Shown: piece by piece, positions 43,984-53,178 of the stretch
Layout of the letters: every line of letters begins with the position of its first letter
How positions within the stretch are numbered: position 1 is the stretch's first letter
Assembly: GCF_007556595.1 (NCBI RefSeq)
Contig: NZ_VJNB01000006.1
Location: forward strand, 62,001-126,000
Direction of reading: 5' to 3'
Source of the DNA: Tepidimonas alkaliphilus
GTDB lineage: Bacteria > Pseudomonadota > Gammaproteobacteria > Burkholderiales > Burkholderiaceae_C
DNA: 64,000 nt
The notes under the pieces: generated by a model
The model's database searches: none
The model's input: only the letters and a program-made list of their open reading frames with translations
Told to the model about the DNA's origin: nothing
Translations under genes and position numbers: made by a program

Positions 43984-44718
43984 GTCTCGTGCTGCAGGCG
44001 CGACGGTCGCGCCGTTGACGCCATGGCGCGCCATTAGGGCGGCTATCAGCCCACTGGCTTTGGCCCGCTCGACGAAATCGAACAATATCTGCGCCGCTTG
44101 GGGCCCGGCTGCGGCGCGGCACGCCATCGCTTGCTCGATTCGCATGAAATGACCGGGTAACAGGCGCAGGCCGGGTTGCCGATTCACCTCGCCCTGCAAG
44201 ACGGCCCGGATGCCGGCTGCCACCTCGGCTCCGCTGGCTATGAAGTGCGGCACCACTTCAGGGGTTGAGGGCGCGCGCTCGATGCGGGCGTGGCGCAAGG
44301 TGCGGCTCAGAAACAGGTCATAGGCGCTGCCCTGCGCGACCACCACGCGCACGCCGGGTTGATCGATGTCGTCGTTGCATTGCAGAGCACTGTCCGCGCG
44401 GATCAGGTAACTGCCTTCAATCCAGAGGTAGGGCGCGGTAAACGCCAGCCCCTCGCTGCGCTGGGGATCGACGGCGAAAAAACCGATGTCGGCTTGACCG
44501 TCTCGAACCGCTGCCACTGCCGCCGCAGCGGTGGGCAGCGCCAGCAGCTGCAACGGCAGGTGACATTCATCGGCCAGCGCCTGTGCCAAATCAACCGACA
44601 AGCCAGCCAGGGTGGCGTCAGGGTTGCGGCGGGCCAAGAGTGCGTTGCCGAGATTGATGGCGGCGCGCAGCGTCGCGTGGGGTGCCAGCGGATGCATAAC
44701 GCGCATCATGCCATGCAC
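43963..44718 (-). CDS. Substrate-binding protein-like (SBP_bac_3) without signal peptide
   Basis: 251 residues. ATLRAAINLGNALLA, LAGLSVDLAQALADEC, VRDGQADIGFFAVDPQRSEGLAFTAPYLWIEGSYLIR and a C-terminal lobe match amino-acid ABC solute-binding proteins (SBP_bac_3). No signal peptide precedes the domain, and no permease or ATPase is nearby, so it may be a cytoplasmic ligand sensor or a mis-started protein. GC is high again, so it marks the right edge of the ethanolamine island. The start is uncertain among ATGs at 44718, 44709, 44706 and 44697. Confidence 0.7.
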   Translation of the reverse strand: MHGMMRVMHPLAPHATLRAAINLGNALLARRNPDATLAGLSVDLAQALADECHLPLQLLALPTAAAAVAAVRDGQADIGFFAVDPQRSEGLAFTAPYLWIEGSYLIRADSALQCNDDIDQPGVRVVVAQGSAYDLFLSRTLRHARIERAPSTPEVVPHFIASGAEVAAGIRAVLQGEVNRQPGLRLLPGHFMRIEQAMACRAAAGPQAAQILFDFVERAKASGLIAALMARHGVNGATVAPAARDLSSHGS

Positions 44719-44840
44719 AGCCGGCGGCGGACAGCAACAGCCAGGGCTTTCTACAATGCTTGCGATCCATAGGGAGCAGAAGCCCTGCGAGCTGCGCAGC
44801 TGCTCAGACTCGGATCTTTGCCCACAGGAGGTTTGTTGAG

Positions 44841-47165
44841 GTGACCGATCCCGCCGCCGACCCGCGCGCGCAGCTGCGGCGCGCCGCGCTGGACTACCAC
44901 GCCCATCCGCAGCCCGGCAAGCTGGCCGTCACGCCGACCAAGGCGCTGTCCAACCAGCGCGACCTGGCGCTGGCCTACTCGCCGGGCGTTGCCGCACCGT
45001 GCGAGGAGATCGTCGCCGATCCGGCCAGCGCGTTTCGCTACACCGGGCGCGGCAACCTGGTGGCGGTCATCACCAACGGCACGGCGGTGCTCGGGCTGGG
45101 CGACATCGGCCCGCTGGCGGCCAAGCCGGTGATGGAAGGCAAGGCCGTGCTGTTCAAGAAGTTCGCCGGCATCGATGTCTTCGATCTGGAGATCAACGAG
45201 AAAGACCCTGACAAGCTGGTCGAGATCATCGCGGCGCTGGAGCCCACCTTTGGCGGCATCAACCTGGAGGACATCAAGGCGCCGGACTGCTTCTACGTCG
45301 AGCGCAAGCTGCGCGAGCGCATGCGGATTCCGGTGTTCCACGACGACCAGCACGGCACGGCCATCGTCGTCGGCGCGGCGATCCTCAACGGGCTCAAGGT
45401 CGTCGGCAAGGACCTGCGGCAGGTCAAGCTCGTCACCAGCGGGGCCGGCGCGGCGGCGCTGGCGTGCCTGAACTTGCTGGTCAAGCTCGGGTTGCCGCGC
45501 GAGCGCATCTGGGTCACCGACCTGGCCGGCGTCGTCCACGAGGGGCGCACCGAGCTGATGGACCCCGACAAGGCGCAGTTCGCGCAAAAGACCGAGGCGC
45601 GCACGCTGGCCGAGGTCATCGACGGCGCCGATGTGTTCCTGGGGCTTTCGGCCGGCGGCGTGCTCAAGCCCGAGATGGTGGCGCGCATGGCGCCGCGGCC
45701 GCTGATCCTGGCGCTGGCCAACCCGACGCCGGAGATCCTGCCGGAGCAGGTGCGCGCGGTGCGCGACGACGCGGTGATCGCCACCGGCCGCAGCGACTAC
45801 CCGAACCAGGTCAACAACGTTCTGTGCTTTCCGTACATCTTTCGCGGCGCGCTGGACTGCGGCGCCATCACCATCAACGACGAGATGGAAATCGCCGCGG
45901 TGCACGCGATTGCCGAGTTGGCGCAGGCCGAGCAGAGCGACGTGGTGGCGCAGGCCTACGCCGGCGAGCAGCTGGCCTTTGGGCCGGACTACCTGATCCC
46001 CAAGCCGTTTGACCCGCGGCTGATGATCCGCATTGCCCCTGCGGTGGCCGAGGCCGCCGCGCGCAGCGGCGTGGCCACGCGTCCGATCGAGGATTTGGAC
46101 GCCTACCGCGAGCGGCTGCAAAGCTTTGTGTTCGCCTCCGGCACGCTGATGAAGCCAGTGTATGCGATCGCCAAACAGGCGCGGCACAAGCTGATCGCCT
46201 ACGCCGAAGGCGAGGAAGAGCGCGTGCTGCGGGCCGCCCAAGTGGTGGTGGACGAGGGGCTGGCGCGGCCAGTGCTGATCGGGCGCCCGGCCATCATCGC
46301 GCAGCGCATCGAGCGCTTCGGTCTGCGTCTGCGCGAAGGCGTTGATTACGACGTGGTCAATGTGGAGCACGACCGCCGCTATAAGGCGTTTTGGCAGGAT
46401 TACCACCGCTTGATGGAGCGCCGCGGCGTGACCGAACAGCTGGCCAAGATCGAGATGCGCCGGCGGCTGACGCTGATCGGCGCCATGCTGCTGCGCCACG
46501 GCGACGTGCACGGCCTCATTTGCGGCACCTGGGGCACGCCGCCGATGCATCTGACCTACATCGACCAGGTCATTGGCCTGCGCTCGGGCGCCAGCTGCTA
46601 CGCGGCCATGAACGCGCTGCTGTTGCCGGGCCGGCAGGTGTTTCTGGTGGATACGCACATCAACGTGGATCCGAGCGCTGAGCAGCTGGCGGCCATCACG
46701 CAGATGGCTGCGCGCAAGATCATGCGCTTTGGCATCACGCCCAAAGCCGCGCTGCTGTCGCACTCCAACTTTGGTTCGTCGGATGCACCCAGCGCCGTCA
46801 AGATGCGCCAGGCGCTGGCCCTGCTGCGCGAGCAGGCGCCGTGGCTGGAGGTGGACGGCGAGATGCACGGCGACGTGGCGTTGGACGCGACGATGCGCCA
46901 GGCCATCATGCCGCGCAGCACGCTGACCGGCGAGGCCAACCTGCTGGTCTGCCCCAACATTGACGCGGCCAACATCGCCTACAACCTGCTCAAGACCGCC
47001 GCCGGCGGCGGCATCGCCATCGGCCCGATGTTGCTGGGCGTGGCCAAGCCGGTGCACATCCTGACGGCCAGCTCCACCGTGCGGCGCATCGTCAACATGA
47101 CGGCGCTGACGGTGGCGGAGGCCAACGTCGGTCCGCGGGCGGTGGCCAGTGAAGCCGAGGGCTGA
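44841..47165 (+). CDS. maeB: NADP-dependent malic enzyme with phosphotransacetylase-like domain
   Basis: 774 residues from the GTG at 44841, placed 9 bases after AGGAGG. Malic N-terminal domain with [16 protein letters not shown] and [20 protein letters not shown] (catalytic Tyr/Lys region), [13 protein letters not shown], the NAD(P) domain with [16 protein letters not shown], then a PTA/PTB-like domain from ~430 (e.g. [39 protein letters not shown]). It oxidatively decarboxylates malate to pyruvate; the C-terminal domain is regulatory (acetyl-CoA). Monocistronic. Confidence 0.95.
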   Translation: MTDPAADPRAQLRRAALDYHAHPQPGKLAVTPTKALSNQRDLALAYSPGVAAPCEEIVADPASAFRYTGRGNLVAVITNGTAVLGLGDIGPLAAKPVMEGKAVLFKKFAGIDVFDLEINEKDPDKLVEIIAALEPTFGGINLEDIKAPDCFYVERKLRERMRIPVFHDDQHGTAIVVGAAILNGLKVVGKDLRQVKLVTSGAGAAALACLNLLVKLGLPRERIWVTDLAGVVHEGRTELMDPDKAQFAQKTEARTLAEVIDGADVFLGLSAGGVLKPEMVARMAPRPLILALANPTPEILPEQVRAVRDDAVIATGRSDYPNQVNNVLCFPYIFRGALDCGAITINDEMEIAAVHAIAELAQAEQSDVVAQAYAGEQLAFGPDYLIPKPFDPRLMIRIAPAVAEAAARSGVATRPIEDLDAYRERLQSFVFASGTLMKPVYAIAKQARHKLIAYAEGEEERVLRAAQVVVDEGLARPVLIGRPAIIAQRIERFGLRLREGVDYDVVNVEHDRRYKAFWQDYHRLMERRGVTEQLAKIEMRRRLTLIGAMLLRHGDVHGLICGTWGTPPMHLTYIDQVIGLRSGASCYAAMNALLLPGRQVFLVDTHINVDPSAEQLAAITQMAARKIMRFGITPKAALLSHSNFGSSDAPSAVKMRQALALLREQAPWLEVDGEMHGDVALDATMRQAIMPRSTLTGEANLLVCPNIDAANIAYNLLKTAAGGGIAIGPMLLGVAKPVHILTASSTVRRIVNMTALTVAEANVGPRAVASEAEG

Positions 47166-47277
47166 TCGCGGATCGCTTGATCAAAAAGCGGCCGCGCTGT
47201 CAAGACCTTGTTTTGCAAGCCTCTTTGCGGCACACTTAAGCCCCTGTTTCGAGGGTTTTCCCTAGGCGTTGCGATCG

Positions 47278-47670
47278 GTGCGCGACAGGCTTCGATGGCG
47301 TTGGCTTGCGTGGGCGGCCATCGTATGGTTGAGTTTGAGCTGGGCGTTGCTGGCTTGGGCCCGCGGCCCCCTGCCGGACGACGCCACCGTAGCCTTAAGC
47401 CAGTTGCCGCGCGAAGCGCAGCTTGTCTGGCAACGCATCCGCCAAGGGGGCCCATTCCCTTACGAAAAGGACGGGACGGTGTTCTTCAACCGCGAGCGTC
47501 TGCTGCCGCCAGCCAAGCGCGGCTATTACCGCGAATACACGGTGCCCACTCCAGGGCTGAACCACCGCGGAGCGCGGCGCATCGTTTGCGGAGGTTGGAC
47601 GCCCACCGAGCCCGACGCCTGTTATTACACGGCCGACCATTACGCGAGCTTTCGCCGTATCGTGCCGTGA
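47278..47670 (+). CDS. Secreted guanyl-specific ribonuclease (RNase Sa/barnase-like)
   Basis: 130 residues from the GTG at 47278 (TTG at 47269 possible). A signal sequence (WLAWAAIVWLSLSWALLAWA) precedes the mature domain. GYYREYTVPTPGLNHRGARRIVCGG and ACYYTADHYASFRRI align with RNase Sa, giving the catalytic Glu (REYTV), Arg (GARRIV) and His (DHYASF). It cleaves RNA after G, normally outside the cell. A barstar homologue follows 78 bp later, so this is a barnase/barstar pair, used against competitors or as a stress module. Confidence 0.88.
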   Translation: MRDRLRWRWLAWAAIVWLSLSWALLAWARGPLPDDATVALSQLPREAQLVWQRIRQGGPFPYEKDGTVFFNRERLLPPAKRGYYREYTVPTPGLNHRGARRIVCGGWTPTEPDACYYTADHYASFRRIVP

Positions 47671-47748
47671 GGCCGATGCCAGTGCTGCTGTGGCAGCAGG
47701 TGCGATCAGGCCGATCGTCTTTGACCCTATCCCAATTGCAACGAGACC

Positions 47749-48285
47749 ATGGAACAGCCGCTGCGCAACGTTCGATCCAACATCGTTCAGTCGATCCGCG
47801 CCTTTACGGTGAAGGATCTGCAAGCCGCCGCCGAGGCGCTCGGGCATCATTTTTTGTATGCCAACCTTGCCACGGCGCTGAACAAGCAGGACATCCTGGA
47901 GCTGATTTCGACCCAGTTCCAGCTGCCGCCGCACAATGGCAAAAACCTGGACGCGCTCTATGACTGCCTGACCGACACGGTGTTCAAGTCCGGCCCCCAG
48001 ACCGGCTTCGTGGTGGTGTTGGAGCATATCCCCACGAGTCCGAAGTTTGACAAGGAGGCGCGCGAGCAGCTGCTCGATGTCTTCCGCGACGTGGCCGACT
48101 TCTGGGCCGAGCGCAAGGTGCCGTTCCGCTGCTTCTACTCGTTCTCGGTGGCGCGCGCGCCCAAGCCCGCTGACCTCGAGCAGACCGACGAGCCGCTGCT
48201 GACCGACAAGCTGGTCGATGTCAGCCCGCAGGCGCTGCGCATGAGCAGCCCGTTCAACGCCGGCTACTGGCTCAGCGCGGCGTGA
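47749..48285 (+). CDS. Barstar-family RNase inhibitor
   Basis: 178 residues. The core around LISTQFQLPPHNGKNLDALYDCLTDTV, with FVVVLEHIP and LLDVFRDVADFWAERKVPFRCFYSF, is the barstar domain that binds barnase-type active sites. It is longer than B. amyloliquefaciens barstar (90) because of N- and C-terminal extensions. It protects the cytoplasm from the RNase encoded just upstream. The stop codon lies inside a 14-bp direct repeat. Confidence 0.88.
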   Translation: MEQPLRNVRSNIVQSIRAFTVKDLQAAAEALGHHFLYANLATALNKQDILELISTQFQLPPHNGKNLDALYDCLTDTVFKSGPQTGFVVVLEHIPTSPKFDKEAREQLLDVFRDVADFWAERKVPFRCFYSFSVARAPKPADLEQTDEPLLTDKLVDVSPQALRMSSPFNAGYWLSAA

Positions 48286-48292
48286 GGCCGGC
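48279..48292 (+). repeat. 14-bp direct repeat, left copy flanking a DUF1640-like gene
   Basis: GGCGTGAGGCCGGC is identical to 48562-48575. It contains the barstar stop codon; the right copy contains the DUF1640-like stop codon. The 283-bp spacing brackets that small gene, like a duplication formed at its insertion. Confidence 0.7.
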
Positions 48293-48334
48293 AGCGGTCG
48301 TGCGCCGCCGGCGCGCCTGCGCTACCATGCAGGT

Positions 48335-48568
48335 ATGAGCAGCATTGCGTTCGACACGCACAAGTTCGTCAAGCGCCTGCAGTCCTCCGGACTGACGCCG
48401 GAGCAGGCCGAGGCGCTGGTCGACGCGCTGAAGGACGCGGTCACCGACTCGCAGGTCGCCACCAAACACGATCTGGCGGAACTGAAGTACGACCTGTTGA
48501 AGTGGATCGTCGGCCTGGCGCTGGCCCAGTTCGGCGTGCTGATCGGCATCCTGCTCAGGCTGGCGTGA
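48335..48568 (+). CDS. DUF1640/CCDC90-like small membrane protein, second copy
   Basis: 77 residues. [29 protein letters not shown] is the family N-terminus, followed by a coiled-coil segment ([15 protein letters not shown]) and a C-terminal membrane helix ([18 protein letters not shown]). Paralogue of the gene inserted in the restriction locus at 25964. Function in bacteria is unknown. Its 3' end overlaps the convergent rsmA by 14 bp, and it lies between two identical 14-bp repeats. Confidence 0.85.
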   Translation: MSSIAFDTHKFVKRLQSSGLTPEQAEALVDALKDAVTDSQVATKHDLAELKYDLLKWIVGLALAQFGVLIGILLRLA

Positions 48569-49355
48569 GGCCGGCGAGCCGCTGCGCCAGCGCGACGTAG
48601 TCGGCCACCGGCACCTCCTCGGCGCGGCGCTGCACGTCGAAGGCGCCGCCAAAGCCTCGCTCCTCCAGCCAACGGCCCAGCGTATGGCGCAACAGCTTGC
48701 GCCGCTGCGAGAATGCCACCTGCACCAGTTCCTCCAGCCGCGCCACGTCCAGCGGCGCCGGCTGCGGCCACGGCTCCATACGCACCACCGCGCTGGCGAC
48801 GCGCGGCGGCGGCGTGAACGCCTGTGGCGGCACCTCCAGCACGCACTCCATCGCGTAGCGCCACTGCAGCATCACGCTCAGGCGCCCATAGGCGGCGCTG
48901 CACGGCGCGGCCACCATGCGCTCCACCACTTCCTTCTGCAGCATGAAGTGCTGATCCTGCACGCGGTCGGCCCAGCGCAGCAGGTGGAACAGGATCGGCG
49001 TGGAGATGTTGTACGGCAGGTTGCCGACCACGCGCAGCCGCCGCGGCGCGCAGGCGTCGGCGAGCTGGCCGAAGTCCACCGTCAGTACGTCGGCCTGCAC
49101 CACCGTGAGGCCGCCGTGAGCGCGCAGCCGCGCCGCCAGGTCGCGGTCCAGCTCCACCACCGTCAGGCGCTGCAGCCGCTGCAGCAGCGGCTGCGTCAGC
49201 GCCCCCAGGCCCGGGCCGATCTCCACCACCGCGTCACCCGCCTCCGGGTCGATCGCACGCACCAGCGCGTCGATGACGGCCGGGTCGCTCAGGAAATGCT
49301 GGCCAAAGCGCTTGCGCGCGCGGTGGCCGTCCAGCGTGGCGGCAGCCGGCTTCAC
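48555..49355 (-). CDS. rsmA: 16S rRNA dimethyladenosine transferase
   Basis: 266 residues from a GTG at 49355 that overlaps the surA stop (GTGA). [38 protein letters not shown] (SAM motif I), [18 protein letters not shown] (catalytic NLPY) and [12 protein letters not shown] identify KsgA/RsmA, which dimethylates A1518 and A1519 of 16S rRNA. It follows lptD-surA on the minus strand, as in many proteobacteria (pdxA normally comes between but is absent). Confidence 0.96.
   Translation of the reverse strand: MKPAAATLDGHRARKRFGQHFLSDPAVIDALVRAIDPEAGDAVVEIGPGLGALTQPLLQRLQRLTVVELDRDLAARLRAHGGLTVVQADVLTVDFGQLADACAPRRLRVVGNLPYNISTPILFHLLRWADRVQDQHFMLQKEVVERMVAAPCSAAYGRLSVMLQWRYAMECVLEVPPQAFTPPPRVASAVVRMEPWPQPAPLDVARLEELVQVAFSQRRKLLRHTLGRWLEERGFGGAFDVQRRAEEVPVADYVALAQRLAGLTPA
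48562..48575 (+). repeat. 14-bp direct repeat, right copy
   Basis: Identical to 48279-48292 (GGCGTGAGGCCGGC); spans the stop codon of the DUF1640-like gene and the last codons of rsmA. Confidence 0.7.
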
Positions 49356-50671
49356 AGCTCGGTCTCGCGAATCTCGACGTAGGTGCGCGCGCGCGCTTCG
49401 CGCGCCAACTCGGCCAGCGCTTCCTCGGCTTTGCGCTGGCGCAGCAGCGCGCGGATGCGGTCGCGCTGCTCGCGTTCGGTCAGCGCCACTTCGCGCCGCT
49501 GCAGCACTTCGATCAGATGCACGCCAAAGCGGGTGACGACCGGCTCCGACACCTGCCCCGGCGCCAGCGCCTCCATCGCCTGCTCGAACTCCGGCACGAA
49601 CACGCCTGGCGCGGCCCAGCCGAGACGGCCGCCGTCGCGGGCGCTGGCGTCCTGGCTGACCTCGCGCGCGGCAGCCTCGAAGGAGGTTTGGCCGCCGATG
49701 ATGCGCGCGCGCAGCTGCGCCAAGCGCTGCGTGGCGGCGGCGCGCTCGGCCTCGTTGTCGGCGCGCAGCAGGATGTGGCGCACCTCGGTCTGCGTCACGG
49801 CAGGCGGCGGCAGGTCAACGTGGCGCTGCGTCAGCACCTTCAGCACGTGCCAGCCGGCGCCGCTGCGCAGCGGGCCGACGACGCTGCCGACCGGCTGGCC
49901 GCGTACCGCCTCCCAGAACAGCGTCGGGTAGCGGTCGGCGCGCCGCAGGCCCAGCGACCCACCCTGTGCGGCTTCCGGCGCCTGCGACCACTGGCGCGCC
50001 AGCTGCGCGAAGTCCTCGCCGGCGCGGGCGCGCCGCGCCACCTCCTCGGCGCGCTGGCGCGCGCGCGCCTGCTCCTCGGCGCCGGCGTTTTCCGGCACGG
50101 CAATCAGCACCTGCGCCAGCTCCAGCGCCACTTGCGCCGGGTCGCGCGGCTGCTGGCGCTCGCGCAGCCAGGCGTCGATCTCGGCTTCGCTGACGCGCGC
50201 GCGCGCCTCCTCGCGCTCGCGCAGGCGTTGCAGGGTCAGCTCATCGCGTAAATGGGAGCGCAGCGAGTCCACCGTCAACCCAGCGGCAGGCAGCTGCTCG
50301 CGCAGCTGCGCCACCGTCAGGCCGTTGCGCCGCGCCACCTCGGCCTCGGCGGCATCCACGTCGGCGTCGCTGACGCGGATGCCGGCCTCCTGCGCCGTCT
50401 GCAGCAGCGCGCGCTCTTCGATCAGGCGCTCCAGCGCCTCGCGCGTCCGCTCGGCGCGCGCCGTCGCTGGGGCGCCGGGCGGCAGCGGCTCGCGCGCCAG
50501 TCGGGCGCGCAGCTCGCTGGCGGTGATGGGCTGGCCGCCCACCAGGGCGACGATGTGATCGACGGTGACACTGCCGCCGCGCAGCGGCTGCGCCGTGGCT
50601 GACGCAGCCCACGCCACGGCCAGCAGCGCGCCGGCCAGCGTGTGCCGCAGGATCCGCAAAGGGCTATTCAT
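49352..50671 (-). CDS. surA: Periplasmic chaperone and peptidyl-prolyl isomerase SurA
   Basis: 439 residues from the ATG at 50671. Signal peptide ending [10 protein letters not shown]-terminal chaperone region with [23 protein letters not shown], then two parvulin domains (about 175-275 and 285-385; the second starts [17 protein letters not shown] and contains [19 protein letters not shown]) and a C-terminal helix. It escorts outer-membrane proteins, LptD included, to BAM. Overlaps lptD by 8 bp. Confidence 0.94.
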   Translation of the reverse strand: MNSPLRILRHTLAGALLAVAWAASATAQPLRGGSVTVDHIVALVGGQPITASELRARLAREPLPPGAPATARAERTREALERLIEERALLQTAQEAGIRVSDADVDAAEAEVARRNGLTVAQLREQLPAAGLTVDSLRSHLRDELTLQRLREREEARARVSEAEIDAWLRERQQPRDPAQVALELAQVLIAVPENAGAEEQARARQRAEEVARRARAGEDFAQLARQWSQAPEAAQGGSLGLRRADRYPTLFWEAVRGQPVGSVVGPLRSGAGWHVLKVLTQRHVDLPPPAVTQTEVRHILLRADNEAERAAATQRLAQLRARIIGGQTSFEAAAREVSQDASARDGGRLGWAAPGVFVPEFEQAMEALAPGQVSEPVVTRFGVHLIEVLQRREVALTEREQRDRIRALLRQRKAEEALAELAREARARTYVEIRETEL

Positions 50672-53144
50672 AGGTCTGAAAACGGCTCGGCGGGTTGACG
50701 TCTTCGCGCAAATATTGGTAGCGCGGGATGTGTTGGCGCAGCGCCTGCAGCGGGTTGCTGCCCAGGCGCGAAAAGCCGGAAAACTCCAGCTGAAACAGGA
50801 TGCGCTGGTTGGCGCTGGTGCGGCTCTGCTGCAGCCGCTCCAGCACCACGCGCGCAATCCAGCAGCCAGCATCGTATTCGAAGCCCGCCACCAGGTCGAC
50901 GATGCGCCGCTCCAACAGGCTGTAGTTGAGCCGTCCGACGCTATACCACTGTCCAGGGCCCAGACCTTGGCCCGGCACGGGCTGCGGCGCAGGGCCGCGC
51001 AGGGCCGCCAGCGGCCATTGCCAGGCCACATCCAGCAGCCGGCTGCGCGCCACCGTGGTCTCGTTGTTGCGGTAGGCGGCGCTCAGCACCCGGTAGGGCC
51101 CAGGCTGATAGCGGGCGGTCAGCAGCGTGCGCACTGAGGTGCGCAGCTCCGTGTTGAATTGCCACGTGCCATTGAACGACCATGAGGAGGCCGGCTGCAG
51201 CGTGGCGCCGATCAGGATGTCGCTGCGCCCGGTGGCCAGCGCCGCCTCGTTCGGCAGCGTCACACGCTGCTCGCGCAGGCGCAGCCGCTGCGCCACGCCA
51301 AGGCTGGCCAGCTCGCCACCGTCGTCGGCGTCGTAGAGCCTTGTCGTGAGCCCGTAGGTGACGCTGCGCGCATCGGCGATGCGGTCGTGACCGGCGTAAG
51401 GGTTGGCGGCGTAGATCGTGGCCAGGTTGAAGTCGTAGGCCGCGCTGTCGTACACCGGCAGCAGGCGTTGGTCGCGAAACGGCGTGGCCGCCAGCAGCAC
51501 GCGCGGCTCCAAGGTTTGCACCACCGCGCGGGGGCCCCACTGCGCTTCGCGCTCGAAAATCAGACCGGCGTCGAGGGCGCCGGTGGGCAGGGCGACGCTG
51601 GCGCGCTGGCGTCCGTCCCCTAGCGGCTGCTCAAAGCGATAGTGGCGCGCGTGCAGCTGCAGGCTCGGCTGCACAAACCAGCCCGGCGCCTCCCAGCGCC
51701 GCTGCAGCCGCGCCACCGCCAGCGTGCGCGTGCCGTTGACGTCGGTGCGCTGCTCGCCGGGGCTGATGCCGTCCCAGACGGTGGGCGTGCGCGCGGTGCG
51801 GAACTGCGTCAGCTCCGCATCCAGCGTCAGGAGCCAACCATTCGCAAGACCCCCTTCCCCCATCGGCGGCCGCCAGCGCAGCGCCAGCGACGGCAGACGG
51901 TCATACGGGGCCACGATCTGCTCAGGGCCGATGGCCGTCAGACTCGGCGCCGCGCCCAAAGTCTGCCAGCGCTGCGCCAGCAGGCTGTAAGACCAGTCGC
52001 CTGAGCCGCCGCTGACCACCGCCTCGTTGGCCAGCAGGCGCTGCGCCAGGTTGGTGATGACCGTGGTGCGCGGAAAATCGCGCCAGTAGTCGTCGTCGCT
52101 GACGCGGTTGAGGTTGAGGCGCAGGCCGGCGCCGGGCAGCCAGTCCCAGTCGTGCAGCGCGTGCTGGTGCTGCACCGCATACGCCCAGCGGTTGCGATCG
52201 CGCAAGCGGTCGCTGCCCATCCACGCCGCGCGCATTTGGCCGGCGTAAGTGGGCTCCAGGTAGCGAAACTCGCCGCCCAGATCGAACCCGCGGCGCGTCA
52301 TCAGCGTGGGGTAGAGCGTCGCGTCGCGGTTCGGCGCCAGGTTGAAGTAGTACGGCACCGTGGTCTCGAAGCCGCTCTTGTTGTCGAGGTTGAACGTGGG
52401 TGGCAGCACCCCGCTCTTGCGCGCGCTCGACAACGGAAAGCTGATCCACGGCGCGGCCAGCAGCGGCACGCCCCGAAACTCCAGCCGCGCGCCGCGCGCC
52501 TCGCCGGTGTCGGCGGCTAGATCAAACCGCACCTCATCGGCGCGCAGGGCCCAGTCAGGCTGCCAATCGCCTTGCGATGGGCGCGGGCAGGTGCTGTAGC
52601 GGACTTGGTGCGCCACCGAACGCTGCTCGTCCAGGAAATCCACCCGCGCCGCCTCGCCGCGGCCGCCGGTGCGGCGCAGCTCGAAGCGCACATCGTCAAA
52701 GCGCCCTTCGAAGGTGTCGAGGCGCAATTGCAGCCGCGTGCCCTCATACACGTCGCCGAGCCGGTTGACGCGCACCGTGCCCTCGGCCAGCGCGGTGTCG
52801 TCGGCGGCGGTGTGCTGCAGGCGCTGCGCGCGCAGCACCAGATCGTGCCGCCGCAGCAGCGCGTCGCCTTCGACTTCCACCTGTTCGTCGGCGCGGCCAT
52901 GGATGCGCTGGCCCTCCAGCGTCAGCGGCAACTGCCGACGCAGCGGGGGGGGCACTTCCTGCAAGGTCAGCGATGGTTGCAGCAACAGCGCTTCCTGACT
53001 CCAAACGCTGCCCGACCATGCCGCCCAGGCGCCGATCCACAGCCAAGGCCGCAGCGCCGCGCGCCCGCTGCGCCTCAATGGCGTCTCGGCGCGAAGCGTC
53101 AGCACGGCAACGAGAAATCGGCGCAGGTTGGCGTAGCCCAGCAT
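50664..53144 (-). CDS. lptD: LPS-assembly outer membrane protein LptD
   Basis: 826 residues from the ATG at 53144; further upstream in-frame ATGs (53186, 53180) overlap the neighbour's control region. Signal-like hydrophobic segment near residues 30-50 ending SVWSQ. OstA/LptA-like jellyroll with VEVEGDALLRRHDLVLRAQRLQHTAADDTALAEGTVRVNRLGD, then the barrel from ~200, including PWISFPLSSARKSGVLPPTF and the C-terminal GFEYDAGCWIARVVLER with a conserved Cys. It inserts LPS into the outer leaflet with LptE. Divergent from amgK, 34 bp apart. Confidence 0.95.
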   Translation of the reverse strand: MLGYANLRRFLVAVLTLRAETPLRRSGRAALRPWLWIGAWAAWSGSVWSQEALLLQPSLTLQEVPPPLRRQLPLTLEGQRIHGRADEQVEVEGDALLRRHDLVLRAQRLQHTAADDTALAEGTVRVNRLGDVYEGTRLQLRLDTFEGRFDDVRFELRRTGGRGEAARVDFLDEQRSVAHQVRYSTCPRPSQGDWQPDWALRADEVRFDLAADTGEARGARLEFRGVPLLAAPWISFPLSSARKSGVLPPTFNLDNKSGFETTVPYYFNLAPNRDATLYPTLMTRRGFDLGGEFRYLEPTYAGQMRAAWMGSDRLRDRNRWAYAVQHQHALHDWDWLPGAGLRLNLNRVSDDDYWRDFPRTTVITNLAQRLLANEAVVSGGSGDWSYSLLAQRWQTLGAAPSLTAIGPEQIVAPYDRLPSLALRWRPPMGEGGLANGWLLTLDAELTQFRTARTPTVWDGISPGEQRTDVNGTRTLAVARLQRRWEAPGWFVQPSLQLHARHYRFEQPLGDGRQRASVALPTGALDAGLIFEREAQWGPRAVVQTLEPRVLLAATPFRDQRLLPVYDSAAYDFNLATIYAANPYAGHDRIADARSVTYGLTTRLYDADDGGELASLGVAQRLRLREQRVTLPNEAALATGRSDILIGATLQPASSWSFNGTWQFNTELRTSVRTLLTARYQPGPYRVLSAAYRNNETTVARSRLLDVAWQWPLAALRGPAPQPVPGQGLGPGQWYSVGRLNYSLLERRIVDLVAGFEYDAGCWIARVVLERLQQSRTSANQRILFQLEFSGFSRLGSNPLQALRQHIPRYQYLREDVNPPSRFQTYE

Positions 53145-53178
53145 GGGGCGGCTCCGTAGAATCGCGCTTCGATTATCC

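Noticed and set aside
44751-47057. Very long open frame antisense to maeB
   Set aside because: His/Arg/Gln-rich translation with no family resemblance; an artefact of high-GC third positions opposite a clear gene. The same applies to antisense frames at 8647-11019, 19347-21110, 2722-4380 and 56932-58758.
47166-47277. Terminator after maeB
   Set aside because: No stable stem followed by a T-run was found; only short A/T-rich pieces.
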